Assembly: GCA_043777755.1 (NCBI GenBank) | Contig: JAYWHK010000015.1 | Location: forward strand, 1 to 36,357 | DNA from: CANHEE01 sp043777755 | Lineage (GTDB): Bacteria; Bacteroidota; Bacteroidia; Chitinophagales; Saprospiraceae | Length of the DNA: 36,357 nt | Reading direction: 5' to 3' | Shown here: piece by piece, positions 7,642 through 15,006 of the stretch | Layout: every line of letters starts with the position of its first letter | Numbering within the stretch: position 1 is the first letter of the stretch | Notes under the pieces: generated by a model | The model's input: only the letters and a program-made list of their open reading frames with translations | What the model was told of the DNA's origin: nothing | Database searches by the model: none | Translations under genes and position numbers: made by a program

Positions 7642-9369
7642 ATGCTAAAAATTCCTTACGGTCAAAGCAGTTTTGAAACGGTCATAAAAGATGGTTTCTT
7701 TTACCAAGACCGCACCGCTTATATCAGAAAATTAGAGGAACAGAACACTCGTTTTTTATTCTACCTACGTCCTCGCCGATTTGGGAAGAGCCTTTTTATT
7801 ACCACGCTGCACTCTTATTATGGCTTGGAACACAAGGCGAAATTTGAAAAACTCTTTGGACAGTTGGATATTGGGCAACATCCAACTGAAAATGCCAATA
7901 GTTATATGGTACTTTCCTTGGAGTTTAGCCGTATTGATACCAAAACAGAGGAAGGAACTTTTAAAGGCTTTTTGAGAAATGTAAAAAATAGCGTGAAAGC
8001 TTTTTTAGAAGAATACGCCGTTTTTTTTCCAAAAAATACACATCGTGAAATTTTAGATAATGAGCAGCCCGCAGATGTCTTGGCTGCTTTGTTTAGTGCC
8101 TATTATTCTGCTACCTTAAAGCAGGAATTACCCAAAATCTACATCTTAATAGACGAATATGACCATTTCGCCAATGAATTGGTGTCTTTTAATTATAGAT
8201 ATTTTGCCACTTCGGTCAGCCAAAATGGTTTTGTACGAAAGTTTTACGAAAGTATCAAATTGGCTACCCGTGACGGTATCGTTGAAAGATTGTTCGTAAC
8301 GGGCGTTTCTCCTTTGACTTTGGACAGCATGACGAGTGGTTTTAACATCAGTACGAACATTACACTTTGGGAAGATTTTCACGAAATGATGGGTTTTGTA
8401 GAACCTGAAGTGGAAGGAATTTTGAAAGGAATTGGCGTAAAAGAAAGCAAATTAAAGTCCGTTTTAAATAATTTGAGAGCTTGGTATGATGGTTATTTAT
8501 TTAATCTCAATGCTGAAAATCATATTTACAACCCAGATATGGTCTTGTATTTTGCGATGTTATTTAGCCGTAAACAGCAATATCCTGATAATTTATTGGA
8601 CCCAAATATTGCTACGGATTATGCTAAAATTAGAAATATTTTCAAAATTCAGCACAAAGAAAAAGAAAATTTTGAAGCCTTAAAACAGTTGCGTAATGAA
8701 GGCTTTTTAAGCGCAATCTTGACCGACCAATTTAGTTTAGAGCGTGATTTTAACACCAATGATGTAGCAAGTTTGTTGTTTTATATGGGTTTTTTGACCA
8801 TGAAAGGGCAGCGATTAGGTATGCACCAGTTCACATTTCCTAATTTTGTCATTGAAAAATTGTATGCCGAATATTTTGTAGATACGTTGAAAGCGACCGC
8901 CGAATTACCTGTTGAAAATAGGGCATTACAATTTGCTTTATTGGATTTGGCGGAAGGAAATCCCGAGCCATTTTATAAGGAAGTGACAGAAATTTTGACA
9001 GCACTTTCCAATCGTGATATGCAAGGTTTTACGGAAAATTCATTAAAAGCGATTTTTGTAAGCCTTTTGTTTCAACAAAAATTCTATTACATTCATTCTG
9101 AATATGAAACAAACAGAAAATATGTTGATGTTTTTTGCGAAGGTATGAAAAATTTTGATGTTCCCTTTGATTCCGCTTTTGAATTAAAATATGTCAAAAT
9201 GAGTGAAAAAGTAGATTTAGATACGGAATTTGCTGCCGCAGAAATACAATTATTGAATTATCTGACGCTGAAAAAATTCATCGAAAGACCTAATATTAAG
9301 GCGTATGTGGTCGTTGTACATGGCGTGACGATACATTCCAAAGAGATTTTTATAGCAAAAAATAAATAG
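7642..9369 (+). CDS. AAA-ATPase-like / PD-(D/E)XK nuclease-superfamily protein, copy 2
   Basis: This tandem paralogue of the preceding gene has the same length (575 residues). By hand count it differs at about 37 positions, so about 94 % identity. The differences are uneven: about 24 fall in the first 190 residues, around the P-loop, and only about three between residues 311 and 565. The ATP-binding (RPRRFGKSLF), Walker B-like (ILIDEYDHF) and nuclease (YVDVF...FELK) motifs are all intact, so both copies look functional. Only two bases separate it from copy 1, which implies one transcript and probably translational coupling. It ends six bases before the convergent alkC-like gene, and no hairpin lies in the gap. 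Confidence 0.88.
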   Translation: MLKIPYGQSSFETVIKDGFFYQDRTAYIRKLEEQNTRFLFYLRPRRFGKSLFITTLHSYYGLEHKAKFEKLFGQLDIGQHPTENANSYMVLSLEFSRIDTKTEEGTFKGFLRNVKNSVKAFLEEYAVFFPKNTHREILDNEQPADVLAALFSAYYSATLKQELPKIYILIDEYDHFANELVSFNYRYFATSVSQNGFVRKFYESIKLATRDGIVERLFVTGVSPLTLDSMTSGFNISTNITLWEDFHEMMGFVEPEVEGILKGIGVKESKLKSVLNNLRAWYDGYLFNLNAENHIYNPDMVLYFAMLFSRKQQYPDNLLDPNIATDYAKIRNIFKIQHKEKENFEALKQLRNEGFLSAILTDQFSLERDFNTNDVASLLFYMGFLTMKGQRLGMHQFTFPNFVIEKLYAEYFVDTLKATAELPVENRALQFALLDLAEGNPEPFYKEVTEILTALSNRDMQGFTENSLKAIFVSLLFQQKFYYIHSEYETNRKYVDVFCEGMKNFDVPFDSAFELKYVKMSEKVDLDTEFAAAEIQLLNYLTLKKFIERPNIKAYVVVVHGVTIHSKEIFIAKNK

Positions 9370-9375
9370 CTTTTA

Positions 9376-10503
9376 TTACAGCAACTCAAACTCAAAACTT
9401 GCTAAAACACCGCCATTTACTTGAATTTCAATTTTATGCGTGCCAGCGTAAAGTTGTCGGGTTGTCATATCAGCTTTGAAAAAATGATTTTTTTTGATTT
9501 GAAAAATTGAATTTTCTGTTGCCTTAATGCTTTGTAACTTAAATACTTTTTTGTTGCTCATCGTACCTTGTTTACTTTGGAAATGCACAAGGTAATCTAT
9601 CATCAATGGCTTTTCAATTTCTGCATAAAGTGAAAAAGAGAATGCCAGCTTTTCGCCAATTTTCACTATTTTTTCATGTTGTAAATCGCTGATTGTTAGA
9701 CCTTTGTTGTCTCCAAAACCCAATAAAGCCAATGCTTCTGCATTACCCAATTTGACCAAAGTTCGGGTAGCGTGTTTGACAATAAAATTCATCTCTTTTT
9801 CGCTTTGTTGCTTAGTTTTTTGCCAAGCTGCGAGCGTTTCTAAGACCAAATCAGGTTGCGTTTTCGCAATATCGTTCAAATGATTGGCTACGCTTCGAGT
9901 AACATAACGGGTTTTGTCCGCAAAAAGATTATTCAAAATTGGAAGTGCAGTTTCAACTGTAATGTTTATTTTTTGTGACCAAGGTAATTTGGGGCGAGAA
10001 CCTTCGCTACACAGGCGACGAACATGATAATTGGAGGCTTTTGTCCATTCCAAAAGCGTTTTCATAGTTTCATTCGGAAACGCATTGATAAAAAAACGAA
10101 TCGAGTCTTCCGCCGAAAAACGCTTGGTCATTTCCTTCAAAGCTGCCAATGAAAAAGTCAAATTTTCGGCATCGCAACCATAATGCGCTACAAAATCATT
10201 GTAAGGTGCATGGATAAAATCGCCAAAATCATCATCATTCAAGTTCTCGTTTAAAGGCAGAGGCAAAGCCTTCAAAATCACAGCGACTGCTTTTCGATAA
10301 TCACTCGGCAAATATTTTCGCAAGCATTGACGAATGTGCGCAATACGTTCCTTCAATTCCAATTGCGGAAAAGCCTCCATAATTTCTTTTTCAAAAGCCT
10401 TTTTTTCAAAAGAAGGGTAAACTGTTAGGATTGCATTGGCTAAAAAAGCGACTTTTTCGGCATTGAAAAGATGGTCTTTTAGTGAAAATTTTTCTTGTTG
10501 CAT
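9376..10503 (-). CDS. AlkC-type DNA alkylation repair glycosylase with Ig-like C-terminus
   Basis: This 375-residue HEAT-like-repeat protein is related to AlkC/AlkD, non-base-flipping glycosylases that remove N3-alkylated purines (AlkC) or bulky N7/N3 lesions (AlkD). Diagnostic features are the helical-repeat architecture over residues 10-265 and the segment LCSEGSRPKLPW (164-175). HVRRL comes just before it and KHATRTLVKLGN at about 243-254. Residues of about 268-375 are beta-rich and end in HKIEIQVNGG...FEFELL. This matches the Ig-like domain described for the AlkC subgroup. The gene is convergent with the ATPase pair, and its start lies about 90 bases from a tandem palindromic repeat. I could not find a clear TAnnTTTG promoter. 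AlkC is preferred over AlkD because of the motif and the extra domain. Confidence 0.85.
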   Translation of the reverse strand: MQQEKFSLKDHLFNAEKVAFLANAILTVYPSFEKKAFEKEIMEAFPQLELKERIAHIRQCLRKYLPSDYRKAVAVILKALPLPLNENLNDDDFGDFIHAPYNDFVAHYGCDAENLTFSLAALKEMTKRFSAEDSIRFFINAFPNETMKTLLEWTKASNYHVRRLCSEGSRPKLPWSQKINITVETALPILNNLFADKTRYVTRSVANHLNDIAKTQPDLVLETLAAWQKTKQQSEKEMNFIVKHATRTLVKLGNAEALALLGFGDNKGLTISDLQHEKIVKIGEKLAFSFSLYAEIEKPLMIDYLVHFQSKQGTMSNKKVFKLQSIKATENSIFQIKKNHFFKADMTTRQLYAGTHKIEIQVNGGVLASFEFELL

Positions 10504-10594
10504 TAGTTTAATTACCTGATTATTAGTGCTTTGTGATTTAAATTATATTTAGTTTGCATTTTCCAATTTTGTACGTACCAGTATAAAGTAGCAC

Positions 10595-10719
10595 TGGAAT
10601 CCGTGGCGTTGGCTTTAAAGTTGGAATCCGTAGCGTTGGCTTTAAAATTGGAATCCGTGGCGTTGGCTTTAAAATTGGAATCCGTAGCGTTGGCTTTAAA
10701 GCCAACGCTACGGATTCCA
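10595..10719. repeat. 27-base tandem repeat ending in a perfect 44-base palindrome
   Basis: Four tandem units of 27 bases start at 10595, 10622, 10649 and 10676. Each reads TGGAATCCGTrGCGTTGGC followed by TTTAAA and two variable bases. After the fourth comes an inverted copy at 10701-10719, so 10676-10719 is a perfect palindrome: a 19-base stem around TTTAAA. The right edge is three bases from the sbcC stop codon at 10723. The core GTTGGC...GCCAAC is shared with the palindrome at 14503-14556. On the sbcC transcript this would be a very stable hairpin right after the stop. Open frames through it are low-complexity and spurious. Confidence 0.95.
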
Positions 10720-10722
10720 ACG

Positions 10723-13700
10723 CTATCCTACCACCTCTACCCTACTATAGCCATTTCCTTTTTTCTTCACTTGAATCTGCGTACTGATGCGTTCTTTAAG
10801 TTCCTTGACGTGCGAAATTACACCTATTGTTTTGCCTTGCGATTGTAGATTTTCGAGTGTGTTTATAGCAACATCAAGCGTTCCTTCGTCGAGTGTTCCG
10901 AAACCTTCATCAATAAAAAGGCTTTTGATTTGAGTGTTTTTGCCAGCCATATCCGAGAGTCCAAGTGCCAACGCCAAACTCGCCAAAAAACTCTCTCCGC
11001 CAGAAAGCGTATTCATCGAGCGACGGTTGCTCGAGTGCCAAGTATCTATAATGTCGAGGTCAAGCAAATCATCTTTAGTTTTGTCAATGACATAACGACC
11101 CGTGAGTTTTTCCAAGTGTAAGTTCGCCAAATTAACCAATTGACGTAGCGTTAGGCTTTGTACAAAAACACGGAATTTTTTACCATTTTCCGAACCAATC
11201 AACTCACTTAATTTCGCCCACCGATTATATATAAGCTGTTGTTTATCAATATTTTGTAAGATAATTGCACTGCTATTTCTTAATTTTTCATCTTGCTTTA
11301 TTTTTTCTAAAAAAGAACCAATGTTTTGGTTATTTTCACTAATTTCTTTGTCCAAAATAGTTTTTCTGAGCAAAAGACGTTCCTTCTCTTCTGATGTTGG
11401 TGCATTCTTTTGCGCCTCTTCTAATGCCTTTTCATTGTCTAAAATAGATTGCTCAATTTTGATAAAACTGGCTTGAAAAACATTTATTTTTTCTTCCAAT
11501 TGATTAAAAATCACTTCGTTCAGCATCGCATTTTTCAAGATTTCAATAGAAGAAAAAGGCGATTCTTGAAGGTTTTTTTCTATTTTTTGATTTATTTTTT
11601 CAAAAGAAAATTTTATCTGAGTAAAATTTTCTAAAAAAATAGTAATTTTTGATTTTATCGCAATTTGTTCATTTTCAAGTTTGCTAACAAGTTGATTTTT
11701 TTCATCAATTTTTGATTTTTGATTTTCCAATTGTTGCTCTAACAATTGCCTCTCTTCCAAAGGATTCTTATCCGCAACCAAATCGGCAATATCTTGTTCT
11801 AAAACACTAATTTTCTGTTGATTAGCTTTTATTTCGTCGTTTAAAAAAGCAAGATTTTTTTCTAAATTATCGCACAATTGTTGCGCTCCCAAAATACTGC
11901 CATCGGCTTTATTGAGTTCGTCTTCTAATTTTTGTAAGGCTTGTTTGTTGTCAAACAAGGTCTTGCTAATTGTTTGTAAAACACTAAAAGTTTCTTTGGC
12001 ATCTTCAAAAGCAAATTTTTTGTCAAAAGGAAGTAATAAAACATCAACTTCGGCTACAATTGTTTTGAAATCAGCACTTGCTTTTTGGGCTTGTACCTGA
12101 GTATTTTCGAGATTTTTTTGCGCCAAATCGCATTGATTTTTTACAGAAGATTGCTGTAATTGCAGTTGATTTGCTTCTTCTTCGGTAGCGGTTAATTTTC
12201 GTATAATTTCCTCAAAATCAGTACGTTGAAGCCTCAATTCGTTCCATTTTTGTTCTGTTTCTTCGACCAATTGCTGTAAAAAATCAAGGTTGGTATTTTT
12301 AAAATGATCAGCATGAACATTTACCCTAATTTTGGCAATATTTCGCTCGAATTTGTCCAAAGAACTGTTCGTTTCACGCAATTTATCACCATGCAGCATG
12401 ACGCTATGAATGATGTCTTCCATTTTTTCCTCTTTTTCATGAATGTAAGAGAGAATCTCATTTTTCAAATCGTCTTGACGACGAATGAGCTTGCGGTGAT
12501 TGCCTTCGACTTCTTTTAGCTGCTTCGCAACGCTGTCCAATTCAGACTGCGCCATTGATACATTTGGCTGAAAATCAATTAGTTGCGTAGGTTTTTTACG
12601 GTAAGGATGTGCTTTTGAAAGGCAAACGGGACACTCGTCACCTTCTTCCAATTGTTCACGATTTTTAGCAATAAAACTATGTAACTCTACAGCTTGTTTT
12701 TTAAATTCATAACGGCGACGCACTTCGTCCAGAATCTCCAAAGAAGTCAGAATATCTTTGTGAATATAAATGTCTGTATTGAGCAAAAGTTCTACGTGAC
12801 GCTCATAATTGTTAAGTTTTTTGAGCGTTTCACGGTGTTCGACGCTGAGTTCGAGTAAGTTTTTAAAATTTTGTGTTTGTGTTTGTGTTGCCTCAATTTG
12901 AGTCGTCAGGTATTCCCGAAAGGCTTGGCGATTTTGTGGTTCGCAACCTATTTTTTTTAATTCTTTTTGAAAAAAATCAAGCTGCAACTCATTCTCTTTC
13001 AGCTGATTGGCAATTTTTTCGACTTTGGTCTTTTCAATTTCAACTTGCTTTTGCGCTGTTTCAATTTGCTTTTTTGTTGCACTTTCCGTCTTCCAAAGTT
13101 CGTTGAGTTGTTTTCGTTTTTCATCAATTTTTATCAACTCAGAAGACAAGGATTCGTAGTTTTTGTGTGTTTCCAACCACTCTTGAATCGCTTGTTTTTT
13201 CTCTTTATTGGCTAAAAAATCCTTTTGCAATTGTGCCAATATTTTTTTATTTTCATCAAAATCAAGCTGTTCCTTTTTAGCTTTTTCGACTTGAATTTGC
13301 AAAGTTTCTTGCAGCGGATTCAAAAGCGTTTTGTACTCAATTGCTTTATCCCAAATTGGCGTTTTTTCTTTTTTTGTATTTTCTAAATCAGTGAAAAAAA
13401 GCTGCGCTTTCTCTAATTCTTGTTTTTTTAAATCCAAAATTTGTTGATTATCATTCGCAATCAACTCATTGTCAGTAATTTGTTTTTCTAAAATCTGGCT
13501 ATTTTCAATATTTCTATTCCATTCGGTCAAATCCGCAGAAAAAGGAACTGCTTTTTTGTGTAGTTCTACCGCTTGTTTTTTTTCATCAATACTGCTTTTT
13601 TCAAGGTTGATTTTATCAAGATTAAGCTCTAACATTTGCTTATTTTTCAACAATTCCTCTACCCTATTTCGCTGCAAAATCTGCGTTTCAATTGTATTTT

Positions 13701-14412
13701 TTTCTTCTAAAAAATCTTGTACAATTTTCTCTTTTTCTGCGATTTTTTCTTGTAAAACCAACTGTTCTTCTTCACTCAGCAATTCGATGTGGCTCAACGT
13801 TGCTTTAAGTTGTTCTAATTTTTCACGTTCTTCTTTGAATTTTTGAAACGCCATCTTTGACAAATCCGAATAAACAGAAGTGCCTGTGATGCTTTCTAAA
13901 AGGTCGCTTTTTTCACTTTCTTTTGCCTTCAAAAATGCTGCAAAATCACCTTGCGACAACAAAACAGATTTCATAAATCGGTCACTGTCCAAACCCGAAA
14001 TGGCTTCTATTTGTTGATTTACTTCTGATTTATTTTGTGTAAGGTACTCATATTCAGCCTTTTGTACATTCCATTGCGACAAACTTCTGTCCACAATAAT
14101 ATTTCCATCTATCTTTTTTCTTGCCCGACGCATCGTAAATTGCGCTCGGTACAAATCATTTTTTACCTCAAAATCAACCTCCGCAATCGCATCAGTTTGT
14201 GAATAAGTAAGCACCTCGCTCACGTCTTTGTTGCGGTGAATTTTGCCATATAGCGCCAACGTTATTGCATCTAAAATGGTTGTTTTTCCTGCACCTGTAT
14301 CACCCGTAATTGCGAAAATTCCACTACTCCGCAGCGGTTCTTCTTCAAAATTCAGCGACACTTCGCCCTGCAAAGAATTAATATTTTTAATGTTGATTTT
14401 GTTGATTTTCAT
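10723..14412 (-). CDS. sbcC: SbcC, ATPase subunit of the SbcCD DNA exonuclease
   Basis: SbcC is the Rad50-like partner of the SbcD nuclease; together they cut hairpins and process double-strand ends. The 1,229 residues show the full plan. Walker A is GDTGAGKTT at 37-45, then a Q-loop region (SVLLSQGDFAAFLKA) and a long first coiled coil. A zinc-hook CPVC has cysteines at 594 and 597, and a second coiled coil follows. The ABC signature LSGGESFLASLALALGLSD starts at 1136 and Walker B FIDEGFGTLDE is near 1167-1177. The ATG at 14412 is followed by the family-typical KINKINIKNINSL. sbcD, usually directly upstream, is absent from both sides within this window. A perfect hairpin repeat begins three bases after the stop. 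Confidence 0.95.
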   Translation of the reverse strand: MKINKINIKNINSLQGEVSLNFEEEPLRSSGIFAITGDTGAGKTTILDAITLALYGKIHRNKDVSEVLTYSQTDAIAEVDFEVKNDLYRAQFTMRRARKKIDGNIIVDRSLSQWNVQKAEYEYLTQNKSEVNQQIEAISGLDSDRFMKSVLLSQGDFAAFLKAKESEKSDLLESITGTSVYSDLSKMAFQKFKEEREKLEQLKATLSHIELLSEEEQLVLQEKIAEKEKIVQDFLEEKNTIETQILQRNRVEELLKNKQMLELNLDKINLEKSSIDEKKQAVELHKKAVPFSADLTEWNRNIENSQILEKQITDNELIANDNQQILDLKKQELEKAQLFFTDLENTKKEKTPIWDKAIEYKTLLNPLQETLQIQVEKAKKEQLDFDENKKILAQLQKDFLANKEKKQAIQEWLETHKNYESLSSELIKIDEKRKQLNELWKTESATKKQIETAQKQVEIEKTKVEKIANQLKENELQLDFFQKELKKIGCEPQNRQAFREYLTTQIEATQTQTQNFKNLLELSVEHRETLKKLNNYERHVELLLNTDIYIHKDILTSLEILDEVRRRYEFKKQAVELHSFIAKNREQLEEGDECPVCLSKAHPYRKKPTQLIDFQPNVSMAQSELDSVAKQLKEVEGNHRKLIRRQDDLKNEILSYIHEKEEKMEDIIHSVMLHGDKLRETNSSLDKFERNIAKIRVNVHADHFKNTNLDFLQQLVEETEQKWNELRLQRTDFEEIIRKLTATEEEANQLQLQQSSVKNQCDLAQKNLENTQVQAQKASADFKTIVAEVDVLLLPFDKKFAFEDAKETFSVLQTISKTLFDNKQALQKLEDELNKADGSILGAQQLCDNLEKNLAFLNDEIKANQQKISVLEQDIADLVADKNPLEERQLLEQQLENQKSKIDEKNQLVSKLENEQIAIKSKITIFLENFTQIKFSFEKINQKIEKNLQESPFSSIEILKNAMLNEVIFNQLEEKINVFQASFIKIEQSILDNEKALEEAQKNAPTSEEKERLLLRKTILDKEISENNQNIGSFLEKIKQDEKLRNSSAIILQNIDKQQLIYNRWAKLSELIGSENGKKFRVFVQSLTLRQLVNLANLHLEKLTGRYVIDKTKDDLLDLDIIDTWHSSNRRSMNTLSGGESFLASLALALGLSDMAGKNTQIKSLFIDEGFGTLDEGTLDVAINTLENLQSQGKTIGVISHVKELKERISTQIQVKKKGNGYSRVEVVG

Positions 14413-14440
14413 AAAATTTATAAACCTTATCAGTTTGACA

Positions 14441-14448
14441 CAAAATTA
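14441..14448 (-). promoter_or_regulatory. Possible -7 motif for sbcC
   Basis: On the minus strand TAATTTTG matches TAnnTTTG and lies 28 bases ahead of the sbcC ATG. No TTTG stands at the -33 distance, so it is weaker than the minus-strand promoter at 14848-14878, which might instead supply a long leader for sbcC. Confidence 0.45.
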
Positions 14449-14502
14449 GTAAAAAAAATAAAAAAATCTGATTTTTAGAAATAAAAATCTTTCCATAAGC
14501 AA

Positions 14503-14556
14503 AATGACTCAATACGTAACGTTGGCATTAATGCCAACGCTACGTATTGAGTCATT
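14503..14556. repeat. 54-base near-perfect palindrome (GTTGGCATTAATGCCAAC core)
   Basis: The arms 14503-14529 and 14530-14556 are complementary except for one A/C mismatch. The centre is GTTGGCATTAATGCCAAC, with the feet TACG...CGTA outside it and AATGACTCAA...TTGAGTCATT outermost. The inner GTAGCGTTGGC arm is the same as in the repeat at 10595-10719, but the outer arms differ. It lies between the sbcC start and the small-peptide locus and could terminate leftward transcripts coming from 14841. Confidence 0.9.
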
Positions 14557-14623
14557 GTTTATTTTATAAAAATAAAAATCTATGAATTTATTGAAAAAAG
14601 GGCGGTAATTTTGGAAATCCTTT

Positions 14624-14631
14624 TATTTTTG
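14624..14631 (+). promoter_or_regulatory. Possible -7 motif for the small hydrophobic ORF
   Basis: TATTTTTG fits TAnnTTTG and lies 60 bases ahead of the ATG at 14691. A second match, TAATTTTG, is at 14606-14613. Neither has a TTTG at the -33 distance, so the call is tentative in such AT-rich sequence. Confidence 0.3.
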
Positions 14632-14639
14632 CGCACCTT

Positions 14640-14841
14640 TTCTGGTTAAGAAACCGGTAATATTGCTGGCAATCCTAAATCATAATTCTTATGATGATCT
14701 CAATCTTGATTGAGTTGGTCAAGATTATCTTGATTGTGGTAATTTGGTATGTAATTGACCAATTGCGCAACAAAGATAAGAACGATTAACAAAACGCAGC
14801 CCTTCTTAATTTCACGGTAATCCTGCCGTTCAATCTTAATT
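14640..14841 (-). ncRNA. Candidate antisense/structured RNA from a strong minus-strand promoter
   Basis: The best promoter match in the window directs leftward transcription beginning near 14841 into a gene-free stretch that is unusually rich in hairpins. Examples on the minus strand are CGG-CAGGATTA-CCG, TTGGTCAA...TTGACCAA, CTCAATC-AA-GATTGAG and ATCATAA-GAA-TTATGAT. I matched it to no known RNA family; there is no SRP-like signature. The 3' end is a guess, somewhere before the palindrome at 14503-14556. The alternative is that this is simply a 430-base sbcC leader. Confidence 0.3.
14691..14789 (+). CDS. Candidate 32-residue single-helix membrane peptide
   Basis: This small ORF starts ATGATGATC and ends TAA at 14787-14789. 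It encodes a peptide beginning MMISILIELVKIILIVV, with one hydrophobic helix over residues 1-22 and a charged tail (RNKDKND). The start codon lies in the 3' arm of a hairpin, ATCATAA-TTC-TTATGAT. Two more perfect hairpins lie inside the coding part: CTCAATC-TT-GATTGAG and TCAAGAT-T-ATCTTGA. A strong minus-strand promoter (14848-14878) would make RNA antisense to the whole ORF. Small size, one membrane helix, an occluded start and an antisense promoter are hallmarks of type I toxins. No homology is claimed. It could equally be a regulatory small membrane protein or a chance ORF inside a structured RNA. Confidence 0.35.
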   Translation: MMISILIELVKIILIVVIWYVIDQLRNKDKND

Positions 14842-14847
14842 GTAGCA

Positions 14848-14878
14848 CAAAGTTACAATATTTTTTATTTTTTGCAAA
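14848..14878 (-). promoter_or_regulatory. Consensus Bacteroidota promoter, minus strand
   Basis: On the minus strand, TTTG (plus-strand CAAA at 14875-14878) is followed by exactly 19 bases and then TAACTTTG (plus-strand CAAAGTTA at 14848-14855). This is the full TTTG-N19-TAnnTTTG promoter, and the only one I found in the window with both halves. Transcription would start near 14841, about 430 bases from sbcC and antisense to the 32-codon ORF. Confidence 0.7.
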
Positions 14879-15006
14879 AAAAATTGTAATTTTTAACAAA
14901 AAGATACACGTCGGAAAGTGGTTTTAGGATTTTGAATTTATCCAAAATATTGAACACCAAGCGTTTGTAATATCTTTAATATCTAATAACCAATATCCGT
15001 TGATAT

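Noticed and set aside
10595..10719. CRISPR-like array
   Set aside because: Units are tandem with no unique spacers and end in an inverted copy.
10538..10848. Low-complexity ORFs on both strands across the 27-base repeat
   Set aside because: They exist only because the repeat unit is a multiple of three bases, so no stop arises. The translations are repeats of ALALKLESV type.
14440..14900. Known housekeeping RNA (SRP RNA, tmRNA, RNase P RNA) in the sbcC-smc gap
   Set aside because: I looked for the characteristic conserved loops and saw none. A 6S-like RNA cannot be excluded, but I could not draw a convincing closing stem.
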